Origin: Pelovirga terrestris
GTDB lineage: Bacteria > Desulfobacterota > Desulfuromonadia > Desulfuromonadales > Geopsychrobacteraceae
Direction of reading: 5' to 3'
NCBI RefSeq assembly: GCF_014773365.1
Contig: NZ_JACWUN010000004.1
Location: 157,935 to 221,934, forward strand
Length of the DNA: 64,000 nucleotides
The notes under the pieces were generated by a model. The model did no database searches and was not told where the DNA came from. It worked only from the letters and a program-made list of their open reading frames with translations. The position numbers and the translations under genes are program-made. Positions 8,696 through 16,705 of this stretch are shown in pieces. How positions within the stretch are numbered: position 1 is the first letter of the stretch; the number at the start of each line of letters is the position of its first letter.

Positions 8696-9133
8696 ATGTC
8701 GAACCTGGTATTGATGATATTGATTGCCTGTGGCGGCATTGCTGTTGCGATTCAGCCTTCGATTAATGCCAGGCTGGCCCAAAAAACCGGCTTTCTCGAA
8801 GCGGCCACTATCTCGTTTGCCGTCGGCACCCTGGCGTTGCTGCTGATTTCACTATTGTCCGGTCAGGGCAGTTTCCGGCGGATTATTGAGGTCCCCTGGT
8901 GGCAGTTAAGCGGCGGTTTATTTGGCGCTTTTTTTGTGACCATGACGATTATCGGGGTGCCGCGCATCGGCACCACGGCGGTGCTGGCTCTGACCATAGC
9001 CTCGCAACTAATGGCTGGTATGGTGATGGATCACTATGGGGTTTTTGGCATGCGCGGTATCCCGATTGACGGCAAACGCATACTAGGGATTGCGCTGCTG
9101 TTGATTGGGGTCTTCCTGGTGTGCAAGAGGTAG
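8696..9133 (+). CDS. YdcZ/DUF606-type small DMT-superfamily membrane protein
   Basis: A 145-residue protein with about five transmembrane helices and the pattern of the DUF606 (YdcZ) branch of the drug/metabolite transporter superfamily (AIQPSINARLA near the start, GTTAVLALTIASQL in the fourth helix). The ATG follows directly after the previous stop. Substrate is unknown. Three heptamer units of a G-rich repeat begin at its stop codon. Confidence 0.7.
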   Translation: MSNLVLMILIACGGIAVAIQPSINARLAQKTGFLEAATISFAVGTLALLLISLLSGQGSFRRIIEVPWWQLSGGLFGAFFVTMTIIGVPRIGTTAVLALTIASQLMAGMVMDHYGVFGMRGIPIDGKRILGIALLLIGVFLVCKR

Positions 9134-9135
9134 AT

Positions 9136-9156
9136 GGGAAGTGGGAAGTGGGGAAA
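9136..9156. repeat. Three period-7 G-rich repeat units
   Basis: GGGAAGT, GGGAAGT and GGGGAAA run in tandem right after the stop of the YdcZ-like gene. They belong to the same period-7 family as 61115-61177. Confidence 0.6.
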
Positions 9157-9164
9157 TAGGCAAT

Positions 9165-9509
9165 TTAGTCGTGCCGGAAGAAGCGTAATGGATCCTGGTT
9201 GATGGCGGTCAGCAATTTGTCCAGCTCCAGGGTCGGACCGACGCCCAGATAGAGCTGCCAGTGTGAACCGTTCTGGTGGTGCAGGCTCCACTGGTTCAGC
9301 TCCGGGTTGAAACGCAGTTGGGCCATAGGCCGTTCGTGGGTTGTTGTCGTCTTGCCTGTTCCCATTCTGACTTCAAATAGATGAACCTGTAAACCGGCAA
9401 TACGATAATCCAGTCGGCGCGGATTTATCGGGCGTTGGCCTGCACTTCGGCAAAAATCATCAAGTTTGCGCAGCGCACTTTTATGTAAAAATTCCGGCAG
9501 TTCGCTCAT
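9165..9509 (-). CDS. DUF3024-like small protein
   Basis: About 114 residues from the ATG at 9509 (MSELPEF), chosen because AAGGG lies just upstream. An earlier ATG at 9536 would overlap the ubiD end. The central pattern (LDYRIAGLQVHLFEVR, then tryptophan-rich W-x-L-H and W-x-L-Y segments) and the acidic C-terminus ending in DPLRFF fit the DUF3024 family, whose function is unknown. Its position after the UbiD-like gene suggests cotranscription. Confidence 0.6.
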   Translation of the reverse strand: MSELPEFLHKSALRKLDDFCRSAGQRPINPRRLDYRIAGLQVHLFEVRMGTGKTTTTHERPMAQLRFNPELNQWSLHHQNGSHWQLYLGVGPTLELDKLLTAINQDPLRFFRHD

Positions 9510-9522
9510 AGTAGACCCTTTG

Positions 9523-11364
9523 TCAAATAATGCCATGAAGTGGTCCCCCCGCAGCTCCAAGTTCGTCGACCTGCTTTTCGATATCAGGATCATCAATCAA
9601 GGGCGGCGCATGGTGGGGTTTGATGCGCGCATCGATTACCACAGAGCCATCACAGCCCCAGTGCTTGTTGCGATTCCAGGCCGCAATACCGTACAGATCG
9701 GTAGCCGGATTGGAGCGGGTAAAGGTCACCCACAGCCAGTTGTTCAGGGTTGCAGCGCAGAAATCACTGTCGTTGACAACGACAATCAAAGGAAACCTGT
9801 TGATCGGATGATCGCTGCTGTAATAGCTGCACAGACGCAGTAGATCAGGGTCTCCTTCACTGCATGGCGTATTGCAGGCGGGCCCTTTGATCAGCAGAAT
9901 GCCGGCACCGGCCAGGCGCGGCGCGCTAAAACCGACCGGCAGATCAATATTTTCGGGAATCCGCGTGGGTAGATCACGGCGTTTTTCCCCCGTCGCGGCC
10001 ATCACCACTTTTGACCCCTGATTCAGGCCGTGGCCGCTGTAGTCGAGGGTGTCGATGGTTGTTGCGGTATGGAAGTGCAGGTCGCGGCGCCAGTCGATGC
10101 GCTCGAGCATATGCTGGAGGAAGGCTGGAATGTCGTGAATATCGAGGTTGGGATTGTCATTTTCGGCGGTTATCAATAAATACTTGGCCAGAGACAGTTG
10201 CCCCTGTCCGAGGATGGCGCAGGCCTGGGTCAGCAGTTCCTGGGGGCGATCGGTCTGGTCGAAGGGGGTGTAACGCTCGCTGCCAATGGCCAGCAGCAAC
10301 GGATGAACCCCGGCAGCGTCAACCGCATGGACTGCTTTAATGCCGGGAAGCACATCAGGAATCAGCGCACCGGTCAGTTCATGGATAAAGGCACCAAAAC
10401 TGGTATCTTCCTGCGGTGGTCGGCCGACGGTGGTGAATGGCCAGATCGCATCAGGACGATGATAGACCCGCTCTACCTTCAAGACCGGAAAATCGTGGGC
10501 AAGGCTGTAGTAACCCAGGTGGTCACCAAAAGGTCCTTCCGGTTTGAGTTGAGCGGGATCTACTATGCCGCAGATGACGAAGTCAGCTTCCGCCGGCATG
10601 GGCAGAAACCCTTGCGGTTGGACCATGGTGAGGCGATGACCACCGAGCAGTCCGGCGAAGGAAAGCTCCGGCATCCCTTCGGGTAATGGCATAACCGCAG
10701 CGACCGTCAGACTCGGCGGGCCACCGACAAAGACATTTACCTTGAAGGGGACCCCTTTGTCTATCGCTTCACGCTGATGAACACCAATACCGCGATGAAG
10801 CTGATAGTGAAGACCGGCTTCGCCATCCGCCTCATAGTCATTGCCGGAAATCTGGACTCGATACATCCCCAGGTTGGCACGTCGCAGTCCGGGATTGTTG
10901 GCACTTTCACTGTAAACCTGGGGCAAGGTGATAAAGGCCCCCCCATCATCCGGCCAGCTTTTGATCTGGGGCAGGGCGCTCAAGGTAGTTTGCCCGGTGA
11001 GAATGGGTCCGTTGCTGACGTTGCGCGGTAGCAGATGGAAGGCTCCACGCGGTGCGTTGAACAGAGCTGCAGGAGAACGGAGCAGATGTTTTGGATCGAG
11101 CTTGAGCTTGACCAGGGTATCGATCCGCCGCAGGGTGTCGCGAAACAAAAAGCGGGTGCGCTCCAGGGTGCCGAACAGATTGGCAACCGCCGGAAAACGA
11201 CAGCCGCTCAGGTTGGTGAACAGCAACGCCGGCCCCTGATGCTGGTAGACCCGGCGCTGGATGGACCCGGCAAGAAGATCGGGATCAATGGGGCGATTGA
11301 TGCGGATCAGTTGGCCACTGGATTCCAGGTCATTAACAGCTTGGCGTAAGGTTTTGTATCCCAA
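9523..11364 (-). CDS. UbiD-family prFMN-dependent decarboxylase
   Basis: About 613 residues from a TTG start at 11364, chosen because AAGGA lies eight bases upstream and the family normally begins just before the YKTLRQAVNDLE-like motif; an ATG at 11442 would add an unlikely tail. It has the UbiD hallmarks, including GPFGDHLGYYS and the following acidic/arginine positions of the prenylated-FMN active site. UbiD enzymes decarboxylate aromatic acids using the cofactor made by UbiX, which is present at 50319. With mqnC/mqnE in the window, removal of the naphthoate carboxyl group in futalosine-type menaquinone synthesis is the likely role. A shorter paralog is at 36191. Confidence 0.8.
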   Translation of the reverse strand: MGYKTLRQAVNDLESSGQLIRINRPIDPDLLAGSIQRRVYQHQGPALLFTNLSGCRFPAVANLFGTLERTRFLFRDTLRRIDTLVKLKLDPKHLLRSPAALFNAPRGAFHLLPRNVSNGPILTGQTTLSALPQIKSWPDDGGAFITLPQVYSESANNPGLRRANLGMYRVQISGNDYEADGEAGLHYQLHRGIGVHQREAIDKGVPFKVNVFVGGPPSLTVAAVMPLPEGMPELSFAGLLGGHRLTMVQPQGFLPMPAEADFVICGIVDPAQLKPEGPFGDHLGYYSLAHDFPVLKVERVYHRPDAIWPFTTVGRPPQEDTSFGAFIHELTGALIPDVLPGIKAVHAVDAAGVHPLLLAIGSERYTPFDQTDRPQELLTQACAILGQGQLSLAKYLLITAENDNPNLDIHDIPAFLQHMLERIDWRRDLHFHTATTIDTLDYSGHGLNQGSKVVMAATGEKRRDLPTRIPENIDLPVGFSAPRLAGAGILLIKGPACNTPCSEGDPDLLRLCSYYSSDHPINRFPLIVVVNDSDFCAATLNNWLWVTFTRSNPATDLYGIAAWNRNKHWGCDGSVVIDARIKPHHAPPLIDDPDIEKQVDELGAAGGPLHGII

Positions 11365-11484
11365 AAGACAATCCTTAAGAGGGGTTGAACGTATCGCTGG
11401 ATATATACTGCAGATGATGACAAAAGGCAATTCTCTCGGCAACTGAAGCAGTCATGTTCTACGATAATTAGGTGGCGTTTTTCG

Positions 11485-11512
11485 TTGACACATGGGATAA
11501 ATTATCATAATG
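11485..11512 (+). promoter_or_regulatory. Putative sigma70 promoter of the molybdoenzyme operon
   Basis: A perfect TTGACA (11485-11490), a 16-base spacer and CATAAT (11507-11512, five of six consensus bases), about 165 bases before the first gene at 11678. The intervening leader also holds a second AT-rich TATACT/TATAAA stretch (11534-11547). No known riboswitch was recognised in this 313-base gap. Confidence 0.5.
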
Positions 11513-11677
11513 TTCCGACATGTCACACACTGTATACTCTTTATAAAGGCTACAGATAGCTCCGGCAGAACCACTGAAATGTGGCTGTCTGGATGTAGGC
11601 GGTTGATGCTTGGCCAATGGTTATAAGTGTCAACCTTGATGAACGAACATTCTATCAACCACGGAAGGAGTAGTAAA

Positions 11678-12010
11678 ATGAAGAAAATTGTTGTTCTGAT
11701 CGCCTGTCTTGCTCTGATGGCTCCAGGCATGGCCTTTTCTTTTGATATCAGCGGTTGGGAAAGCGCCAATAAGGATCGTGGTCAGTGGGCCTGGTTTACC
11801 GGACAAGCACAAAAATGTGATCAAACGATTCCTGTCCCAGGCTCAAAAACCCGTGCTGAGTGGGAACAAATGTTGACCTCCGGTAGTGGTCTTCCTTGTG
11901 ACGGTGCCGGCCTGAGTCAGCGCACGATCAAGCATATTTACCTGTTTCTTGACTCCCATGCCTCTGATTCAGATGATCCGATGAACCAGAAGCCCGAGTC
12001 CTGCGGTTAA
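11678..12010 (+). CDS. Small secreted protein, cytochrome c-like but without a heme motif
   Basis: A 110-residue protein with a clear signal peptide (MKKIVVLIACLALM..., cleavage near residue 22). The ATG at 11678 sits seven bases after AAGGAG. The mature part has three cysteines and a C-terminal pattern like small cytochromes c (KTRAEWEQM, then IKHIYLFLDSHA), yet there is no CXXCH. It is the first gene of the molybdoenzyme operon. It may be a heme-less cytochrome-fold subunit or a thiol carrier; no family is assigned with confidence. Confidence 0.6.
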   Translation: MKKIVVLIACLALMAPGMAFSFDISGWESANKDRGQWAWFTGQAQKCDQTIPVPGSKTRAEWEQMLTSGSGLPCDGAGLSQRTIKHIYLFLDSHASDSDDPMNQKPESCG

Positions 12011-12019
12011 TCACTGAAA

Positions 12020-12502
12020 GTGATATCTGAGGATAAAAAAGAGGTTGCAGAGCGGCTAAAGGAATTGGTTGCTTTGCTGGAATACCCGACGCCCGAGGTC
12101 GCAGAGCGCTGTGACCTCGAGCTGGAAGACCTCGAGAGCCGTTATGTTCGTCTGTTTGTCAATGACCTGGGTGGGGTAGCCGCTCCGCCTTATGCCGGTT
12201 GTTACCTAGTTGGTAGCGATCGGTTGAAGTTCATGTCTGAATTCAGTGGATTTTGTCTCAAGCACGGCCTTGCGTTGGATCCTGCTCAGCCTCCAGACTA
12301 TATACCGATGATGGTGGAAGTGCTCGCTATGCTTCTGAGTGGTAATGATAGGCCAGAGATCCCTCAACTGTTGATTACGAGCTATTATCAACAGTGGCCC
12401 GAAGCCTTTGCCGCTACACTCAAGCAAAGTGACGACATCGGAATATACGTAACCGTTGCTGAAGAGTTTTGTCGTCTTCTGCAAGAAGTTGCAGAAAAAT
12501 AG
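12020..12502 (+). CDS. TorD/DmsD-family molybdoenzyme maturation chaperone
   Basis: A 160-residue, mostly helical protein with the TorD-family pattern: YVRLFVND, then APPYAGCYL, then YIPMMVEVLAML. Such chaperones hold the catalytic subunit until molybdopterin is inserted and guard its TAT signal. GTG is used as start; ribosome binding is weak (CACTGAAA). It directly precedes the TAT-exported molybdoenzyme, its presumed client. Confidence 0.8.
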   Translation: MISEDKKEVAERLKELVALLEYPTPEVAERCDLELEDLESRYVRLFVNDLGGVAAPPYAGCYLVGSDRLKFMSEFSGFCLKHGLALDPAQPPDYIPMMVEVLAMLLSGNDRPEIPQLLITSYYQQWPEAFAATLKQSDDIGIYVTVAEEFCRLLQEVAEK

Positions 12503-12601
12503 ACCACGACCAATTCGCTAGCGTAGCTAAGCGTAATGACGTGATGGCTGAAACAGTAACTTAGAGTCCATCCGTAAACTAAATAGGCGGAGAAGATTAT
12601 T

Positions 12602-14806
12602 ATGAGTATCACTCGCAGGAACTTTCTCAAGGGCACGGCTGCCGGGCTTGGATGTCTGGGCATGTCGTCCATAGCTGGATTTCGCTATGTGAGCAAGGCC
12701 CACGCAAAGGAGCTGGCAGAACAGCAGGTCAAATATGTTGCGTCAAGCTGCGCCATTTGTACTAACAAATGTGTATTTCGTGGTCAGGTGGTTAATGGCG
12801 TGATCAGACGTCTGGAGCCGCATCCGGAGTTTGCTAAAAGTCGTGGCATGATGTGCGCTCGTGGCAATGCCGGGGCATGGACCCCTTACGACCCCAATCG
12901 CGTTAAATATCCGATGATCCGTACCGGGAAGCGCGGCGAAGGCAAGTGGAAAAAGGCTTCTTGGGATGAGGCTTACGCCTACATTGCCGAAAAAACCAAC
13001 AAAGTGGTTGAGGAAGAAGGCGGCCACCGTTCCTGTATCGGTTTTGCTTCTTCGGAAGGGACCTATCACGAGCATTACTGGAACCAGTTCCGCGAAGTGT
13101 TTGGCTCACCTAACTCAGTTCGCCATACGACCTTGTGCTTAAGCTCGAATATCCGCGGATTTATGGCGGTGGTCGGAACTTACCCCAATGCCGATGTCAT
13201 TAATTCACCCTTTATTATTCTTGCCGGTGCCAATCGGGCGGAGTCGTTTTATACCCCCGACACCATGGATATATTCAGTGATCCCACTAAGAAGGTCATC
13301 TGCCTCGATCCGCGTTTTACCAAAACGGCAGCCAAGGCAACCAAATGGTATCCGATCAAGCCGGGCACCGATATGGCCTTCGCCCTCGCGATGATGAACG
13401 TGATTATCGGCGAAGGACTTCACGATAAAGCTTATGTTGATAAATATGCCTATGGTTTTAACCAGTTGGCGCAGCATGTCAAGCAGTACACCCCCGAATG
13501 GGCGGAAAAAGAAACAGATATCCCGGCCCAGGGTATTCGTGACATCGCACGTGAGTTCGCCAGGACTCCGGGTGCCGTATTTTATCCGGGACGGCGCTCC
13601 TCCTTTCAAGGGGACGATGTGGAGACCCGTCGTGCCATTGCTATGGTCAACGTCATTGTCGGTAGTTTTGATCGCAAAGGTGGTCTGATTCCGAACGTGA
13701 CGATTCCTTTGGCCAAATATTTCTACGAGCCGGCCTGGTACTCCAAGACTCGTCCGCGTCTTGAAGAGGCCGACGTGACCTTCCTCAGTCCGCGTGACGG
13801 TTCATGGGTGGCCTGGCGTGACCGCGCCATCAAAGGTGACCCCTATGCCATCCGCGGGTTGTACATCTATAAACAAAATGTTGTTGCCTCTGTCCCGGAT
13901 CGCAATAAGACCATGGAGTTGTTTGACAAGCTGGACATTATCGTCTGTGTCGACACCTTCATGAGTGATACCGCCTGGTATGCGGATGTGGTGTTGCCTG
14001 AAAGCAACTATCTTGAACGACTGGATCCACCCAACACCTATGGTCTTAACTGCGTCGAACTGCCGACTGTGACCATTCGTCAGCCGTTAATCCAGCCCAT
14101 GTACGATACCCGCTCAGGGTTTGATATTGTCGTTGGGTTGGCCAAGTATTTTGAAGATGATGACGGCGCCACTCTCGATGAATATTTTGAGGGTGATGTT
14201 GAGTCCCATACCAGGGACGCTGTTGCAGAGTTTCCCGGCGCATTTGAGACGCTGAAGGAAAAAGCCTTTTTTTCTGAAGGCAAAGCATCGCCAATTGGTG
14301 ACTATCTAAACGGTAAAAAGGCCATCAATACGCCGACGAAGAAGCTCGAACTTTACAGTGACGATTTCGAGAGTCGTGGTCTTGATCCGATGCCGACCTA
14401 TAAACGGCCGGCAGACATCGGAGCCGACAAGTTCCGCTTTGTTGTCGGTCGCCACGCTATCCATACCCAGTCAATGACGGCCAATTTTCCGGAACTCAAC
14501 TGGCATATGCCGGAAAACACGGTCTGGATCAACAGCGCCAAAGCCAAGACAATGGGAATCAAGTCAGGGGATATGGTGCAACTGAAAAACCGTACCGGGG
14601 GTGAGGTGCAGATCAAGGCACAGGTTACTGAAGGGATTCGTCCCGACTGTGTGTATTATGCCAACGGTTACGGGAGTCTGTCCAAGGGACAGCCGCTGGT
14701 CTATGGCAAGGGCGCATCCCAGTCTCAGATACTGGAATCACACTTTGAACCGATCTCCGGCAACGCGTTGATGCATGAAACGATTGTAGAAATAAGGAGG
14801 GTTTAA
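12602..14806 (+). CDS. Molybdopterin oxidoreductase catalytic subunit (Psr/Phs-like)
   Basis: A 734-residue member of the DMSO reductase superfamily. It has a twin-arginine signal (RRNFLK, residues 5-10) and a 4Fe-4S site with C50, C53, C57 and C85. The segment RHTTLCLSSN provides a likely cysteine ligand to molybdenum, and the C-terminal region is an MGD-binding fold (MPENTVWINSAKAK onward). Length and partners (189-residue FeS protein, NrfD subunit, TorD chaperone) resemble polysulfide or thiosulfate reductase. Arsenate and tetrathionate reductases are usually longer. A downstream rhodanese strengthens a sulfur substrate, but the true substrate is not proven. Confidence 0.85.
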   Translation: MSITRRNFLKGTAAGLGCLGMSSIAGFRYVSKAHAKELAEQQVKYVASSCAICTNKCVFRGQVVNGVIRRLEPHPEFAKSRGMMCARGNAGAWTPYDPNRVKYPMIRTGKRGEGKWKKASWDEAYAYIAEKTNKVVEEEGGHRSCIGFASSEGTYHEHYWNQFREVFGSPNSVRHTTLCLSSNIRGFMAVVGTYPNADVINSPFIILAGANRAESFYTPDTMDIFSDPTKKVICLDPRFTKTAAKATKWYPIKPGTDMAFALAMMNVIIGEGLHDKAYVDKYAYGFNQLAQHVKQYTPEWAEKETDIPAQGIRDIAREFARTPGAVFYPGRRSSFQGDDVETRRAIAMVNVIVGSFDRKGGLIPNVTIPLAKYFYEPAWYSKTRPRLEEADVTFLSPRDGSWVAWRDRAIKGDPYAIRGLYIYKQNVVASVPDRNKTMELFDKLDIIVCVDTFMSDTAWYADVVLPESNYLERLDPPNTYGLNCVELPTVTIRQPLIQPMYDTRSGFDIVVGLAKYFEDDDGATLDEYFEGDVESHTRDAVAEFPGAFETLKEKAFFSEGKASPIGDYLNGKKAINTPTKKLELYSDDFESRGLDPMPTYKRPADIGADKFRFVVGRHAIHTQSMTANFPELNWHMPENTVWINSAKAKTMGIKSGDMVQLKNRTGGEVQIKAQVTEGIRPDCVYYANGYGSLSKGQPLVYGKGASQSQILESHFEPISGNALMHETIVEIRRV

Positions 14807-14809
14807 TTT

Positions 14810-15379
14810 ATGGCCAACGTGAAAAATAAACATTGGGCGATGGTGATCGACTCAGCAAAATGCATCGACTGTAAGGCTTGTGATGTTGCTTGTAAGCATG
14901 AGAATGGTATCGAAGCCAACGGGAGTCGCGAAGTCTACCGTAACTGGATTACGTCAAAAGGGGTTGAGGGGACGTACCCGAATCTTAAGCAGCGCTTTGA
15001 GCCAAGTCAGTGTCACCATTGTGCTAATACCCCATGTTATAAAGTCTGTCCGACCAGTGCGACCTATAAAAATGAGGATGGACTGATCATGATGGACTAC
15101 AAGCGCTGTATCGTTTGCTCAACCTGTATTGCCGCTTGTCCCTATGATGCTCGTTATGTATCCAAGCAGAAAAAGGCCATAGATAAGTGCACGTTCTGTG
15201 CACATCGTATCTATATCGGCAAATTGCCTGCCTGTGTTGATACCTGTCCGACGAAGGTCAGAGTGTTTGGCGATTTGAATGATCCCGAGAGCGAAGTTTC
15301 AAAGCTTCTGGCAAGTCGACACTATTTTGTGATCAAGCCGGAAGCCGGAACCAAACCAAATCTCTACTACCTGACGTGA
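14810..15379 (+). CDS. PsrB/PhsB-like 4Fe-4S electron-transfer subunit
   Basis: A 189-residue ferredoxin-type subunit with four cysteine clusters (CIDCKACDVACKHE, CHHCANTPCYKVCPT, CIVCSTCIAACPYD, CTFCAHR...CVDTCPT), the standard DmsB/PsrB set for four 4Fe-4S clusters. It has no signal peptide and presumably rides out with the TAT-tagged catalytic subunit. It starts three bases after the catalytic subunit, behind AAGGAGG, and bridges that subunit to the NrfD anchor. Confidence 0.9.
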   Translation: MANVKNKHWAMVIDSAKCIDCKACDVACKHENGIEANGSREVYRNWITSKGVEGTYPNLKQRFEPSQCHHCANTPCYKVCPTSATYKNEDGLIMMDYKRCIVCSTCIAACPYDARYVSKQKKAIDKCTFCAHRIYIGKLPACVDTCPTKVRVFGDLNDPESEVSKLLASRHYFVIKPEAGTKPNLYYLT

Positions 15380-15389
15380 GGTGACAGAC

Positions 15390-16565
15390 ATGAGTACACT
15401 TATTGGCAGTGCGATACAGAACGCGAAAAGTTCTTTTTCCCCCCGCGGCGCGGCCTGGGCATTGTGGGCAGGGGTTCTTGTTATTATTGGTCTGGCTGCG
15501 TTGGTAAATTATCTTATCAATGGTCATGATGCCTACGGCACGTCGCGTCAGGTACCATGGGGTATTTTGATCTCGACCTATGTCTTTTTTGTGGTGTCCA
15601 GTACCGGGCTGTGTCTGGTCTCATCCTTGGGCCACGTTTTTGGTTTCAAGCAATTTGAGGTGATCGGTAAGCGCGCCATTGTCATGGCAATTGCCACCAT
15701 TCTTGCCGGTTTTGCGGTTATTGCAACAGAAATCGGCTATCCTTTCCGCATGCTGATCTATAATTTTATTTCACCAAATTTTACGGCAGCAATCTGGTGG
15801 ATGGGGACGCTGTATGGCCTGTATCTGTTGTTTATCCTGCTGGAATTCGGATTTATGATGAAGGTCAACCACAAATATGCCGGCTATGCCGGGTTGGCGG
15901 CCTTTGTCGCAGGGATTGCCGCACACTCTAATCTCGGTGCCGTTTTCGGACTGCTTGACGCGCGGAAGTGGTGGAGTGGTCCCTTTTTGCCGATCTATTT
16001 TATCCTTTCGGCAGCAGTTACCGGCTGTGCCATTGTCCTGCTGCTATTTGCCGTACGTTATATGAAGGAGAAGATGCCCGATAATGTGCGTGACACCATG
16101 TTAACCATCAGCAAGCTTTTTTGTTTCCTTCTCGGCGTGCTTATTTTCTTCGGTATCTGGAAGTTGTTCTCTTCACTTTATGCCGGAGCTCCAGGAAAAT
16201 ACGAGGCAATGATGGCCCTGATCAATGGACCGCTTTGGATCAGCTACTGGGGTTTCGAAGTGTTTCTGGGGATGGTGTTACCCTTTGTGTTGATTTTGGC
16301 AACTAAAGGTAAACATTTGGGTGTTGCGGTCTTTGCCGCTGCCAGCAGTATGATCGGGATTTTCTTCATGCGTTATAACCTTGTTGTTGCCGGTCAGCTC
16401 AAGCCGATGCGCTACGACCCGGAGGTTGTTAATGCCAGTGGCTTGGTCAGTTATGCACCGTCAATGACCGAGATTGGAATTGTTTTGGGAGGCATCGGCC
16501 TGTGTCTGCTGATGTATATTGCGGCCAATATGATTTTTAATCTGGACGCTGACAAGCATCATTAA
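15390..16565 (+). CDS. NrfD/PsrC-type membrane anchor of the molybdoenzyme
   Basis: About 391 residues from the ATG at 15390, chosen because GAGGTGA lies upstream; a GTG at 15381 is possible. It has about ten transmembrane helices and NrfD-family character, so it should exchange electrons with menaquinone and hold the FeS subunit on the periplasmic face. It completes a Psr-like ABC set. Confidence 0.85.
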   Translation: MSTLIGSAIQNAKSSFSPRGAAWALWAGVLVIIGLAALVNYLINGHDAYGTSRQVPWGILISTYVFFVVSSTGLCLVSSLGHVFGFKQFEVIGKRAIVMAIATILAGFAVIATEIGYPFRMLIYNFISPNFTAAIWWMGTLYGLYLLFILLEFGFMMKVNHKYAGYAGLAAFVAGIAAHSNLGAVFGLLDARKWWSGPFLPIYFILSAAVTGCAIVLLLFAVRYMKEKMPDNVRDTMLTISKLFCFLLGVLIFFGIWKLFSSLYAGAPGKYEAMMALINGPLWISYWGFEVFLGMVLPFVLILATKGKHLGVAVFAAASSMIGIFFMRYNLVVAGQLKPMRYDPEVVNASGLVSYAPSMTEIGIVLGGIGLCLLMYIAANMIFNLDADKHH

Positions 16566-16705
16566 CGGCAGGTTACAGCACTAGTCGTTGCCCGCTTTAA
16601 TGATCACAGGATCTAGGGAACGGATTATCCTAATGCGCTGATTTCATAAAGAAATTAGCTGCATTGTATGTCATAACCCCGTAACGAGAAAGAAAGGAGT
16701 CAAGG

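Noticed and set aside
12602..14806. Selenocysteine in the molybdoenzyme
   Set aside because: The frame has no internal TGA, and a cysteine (in TTLCLSS) is available as Mo ligand.
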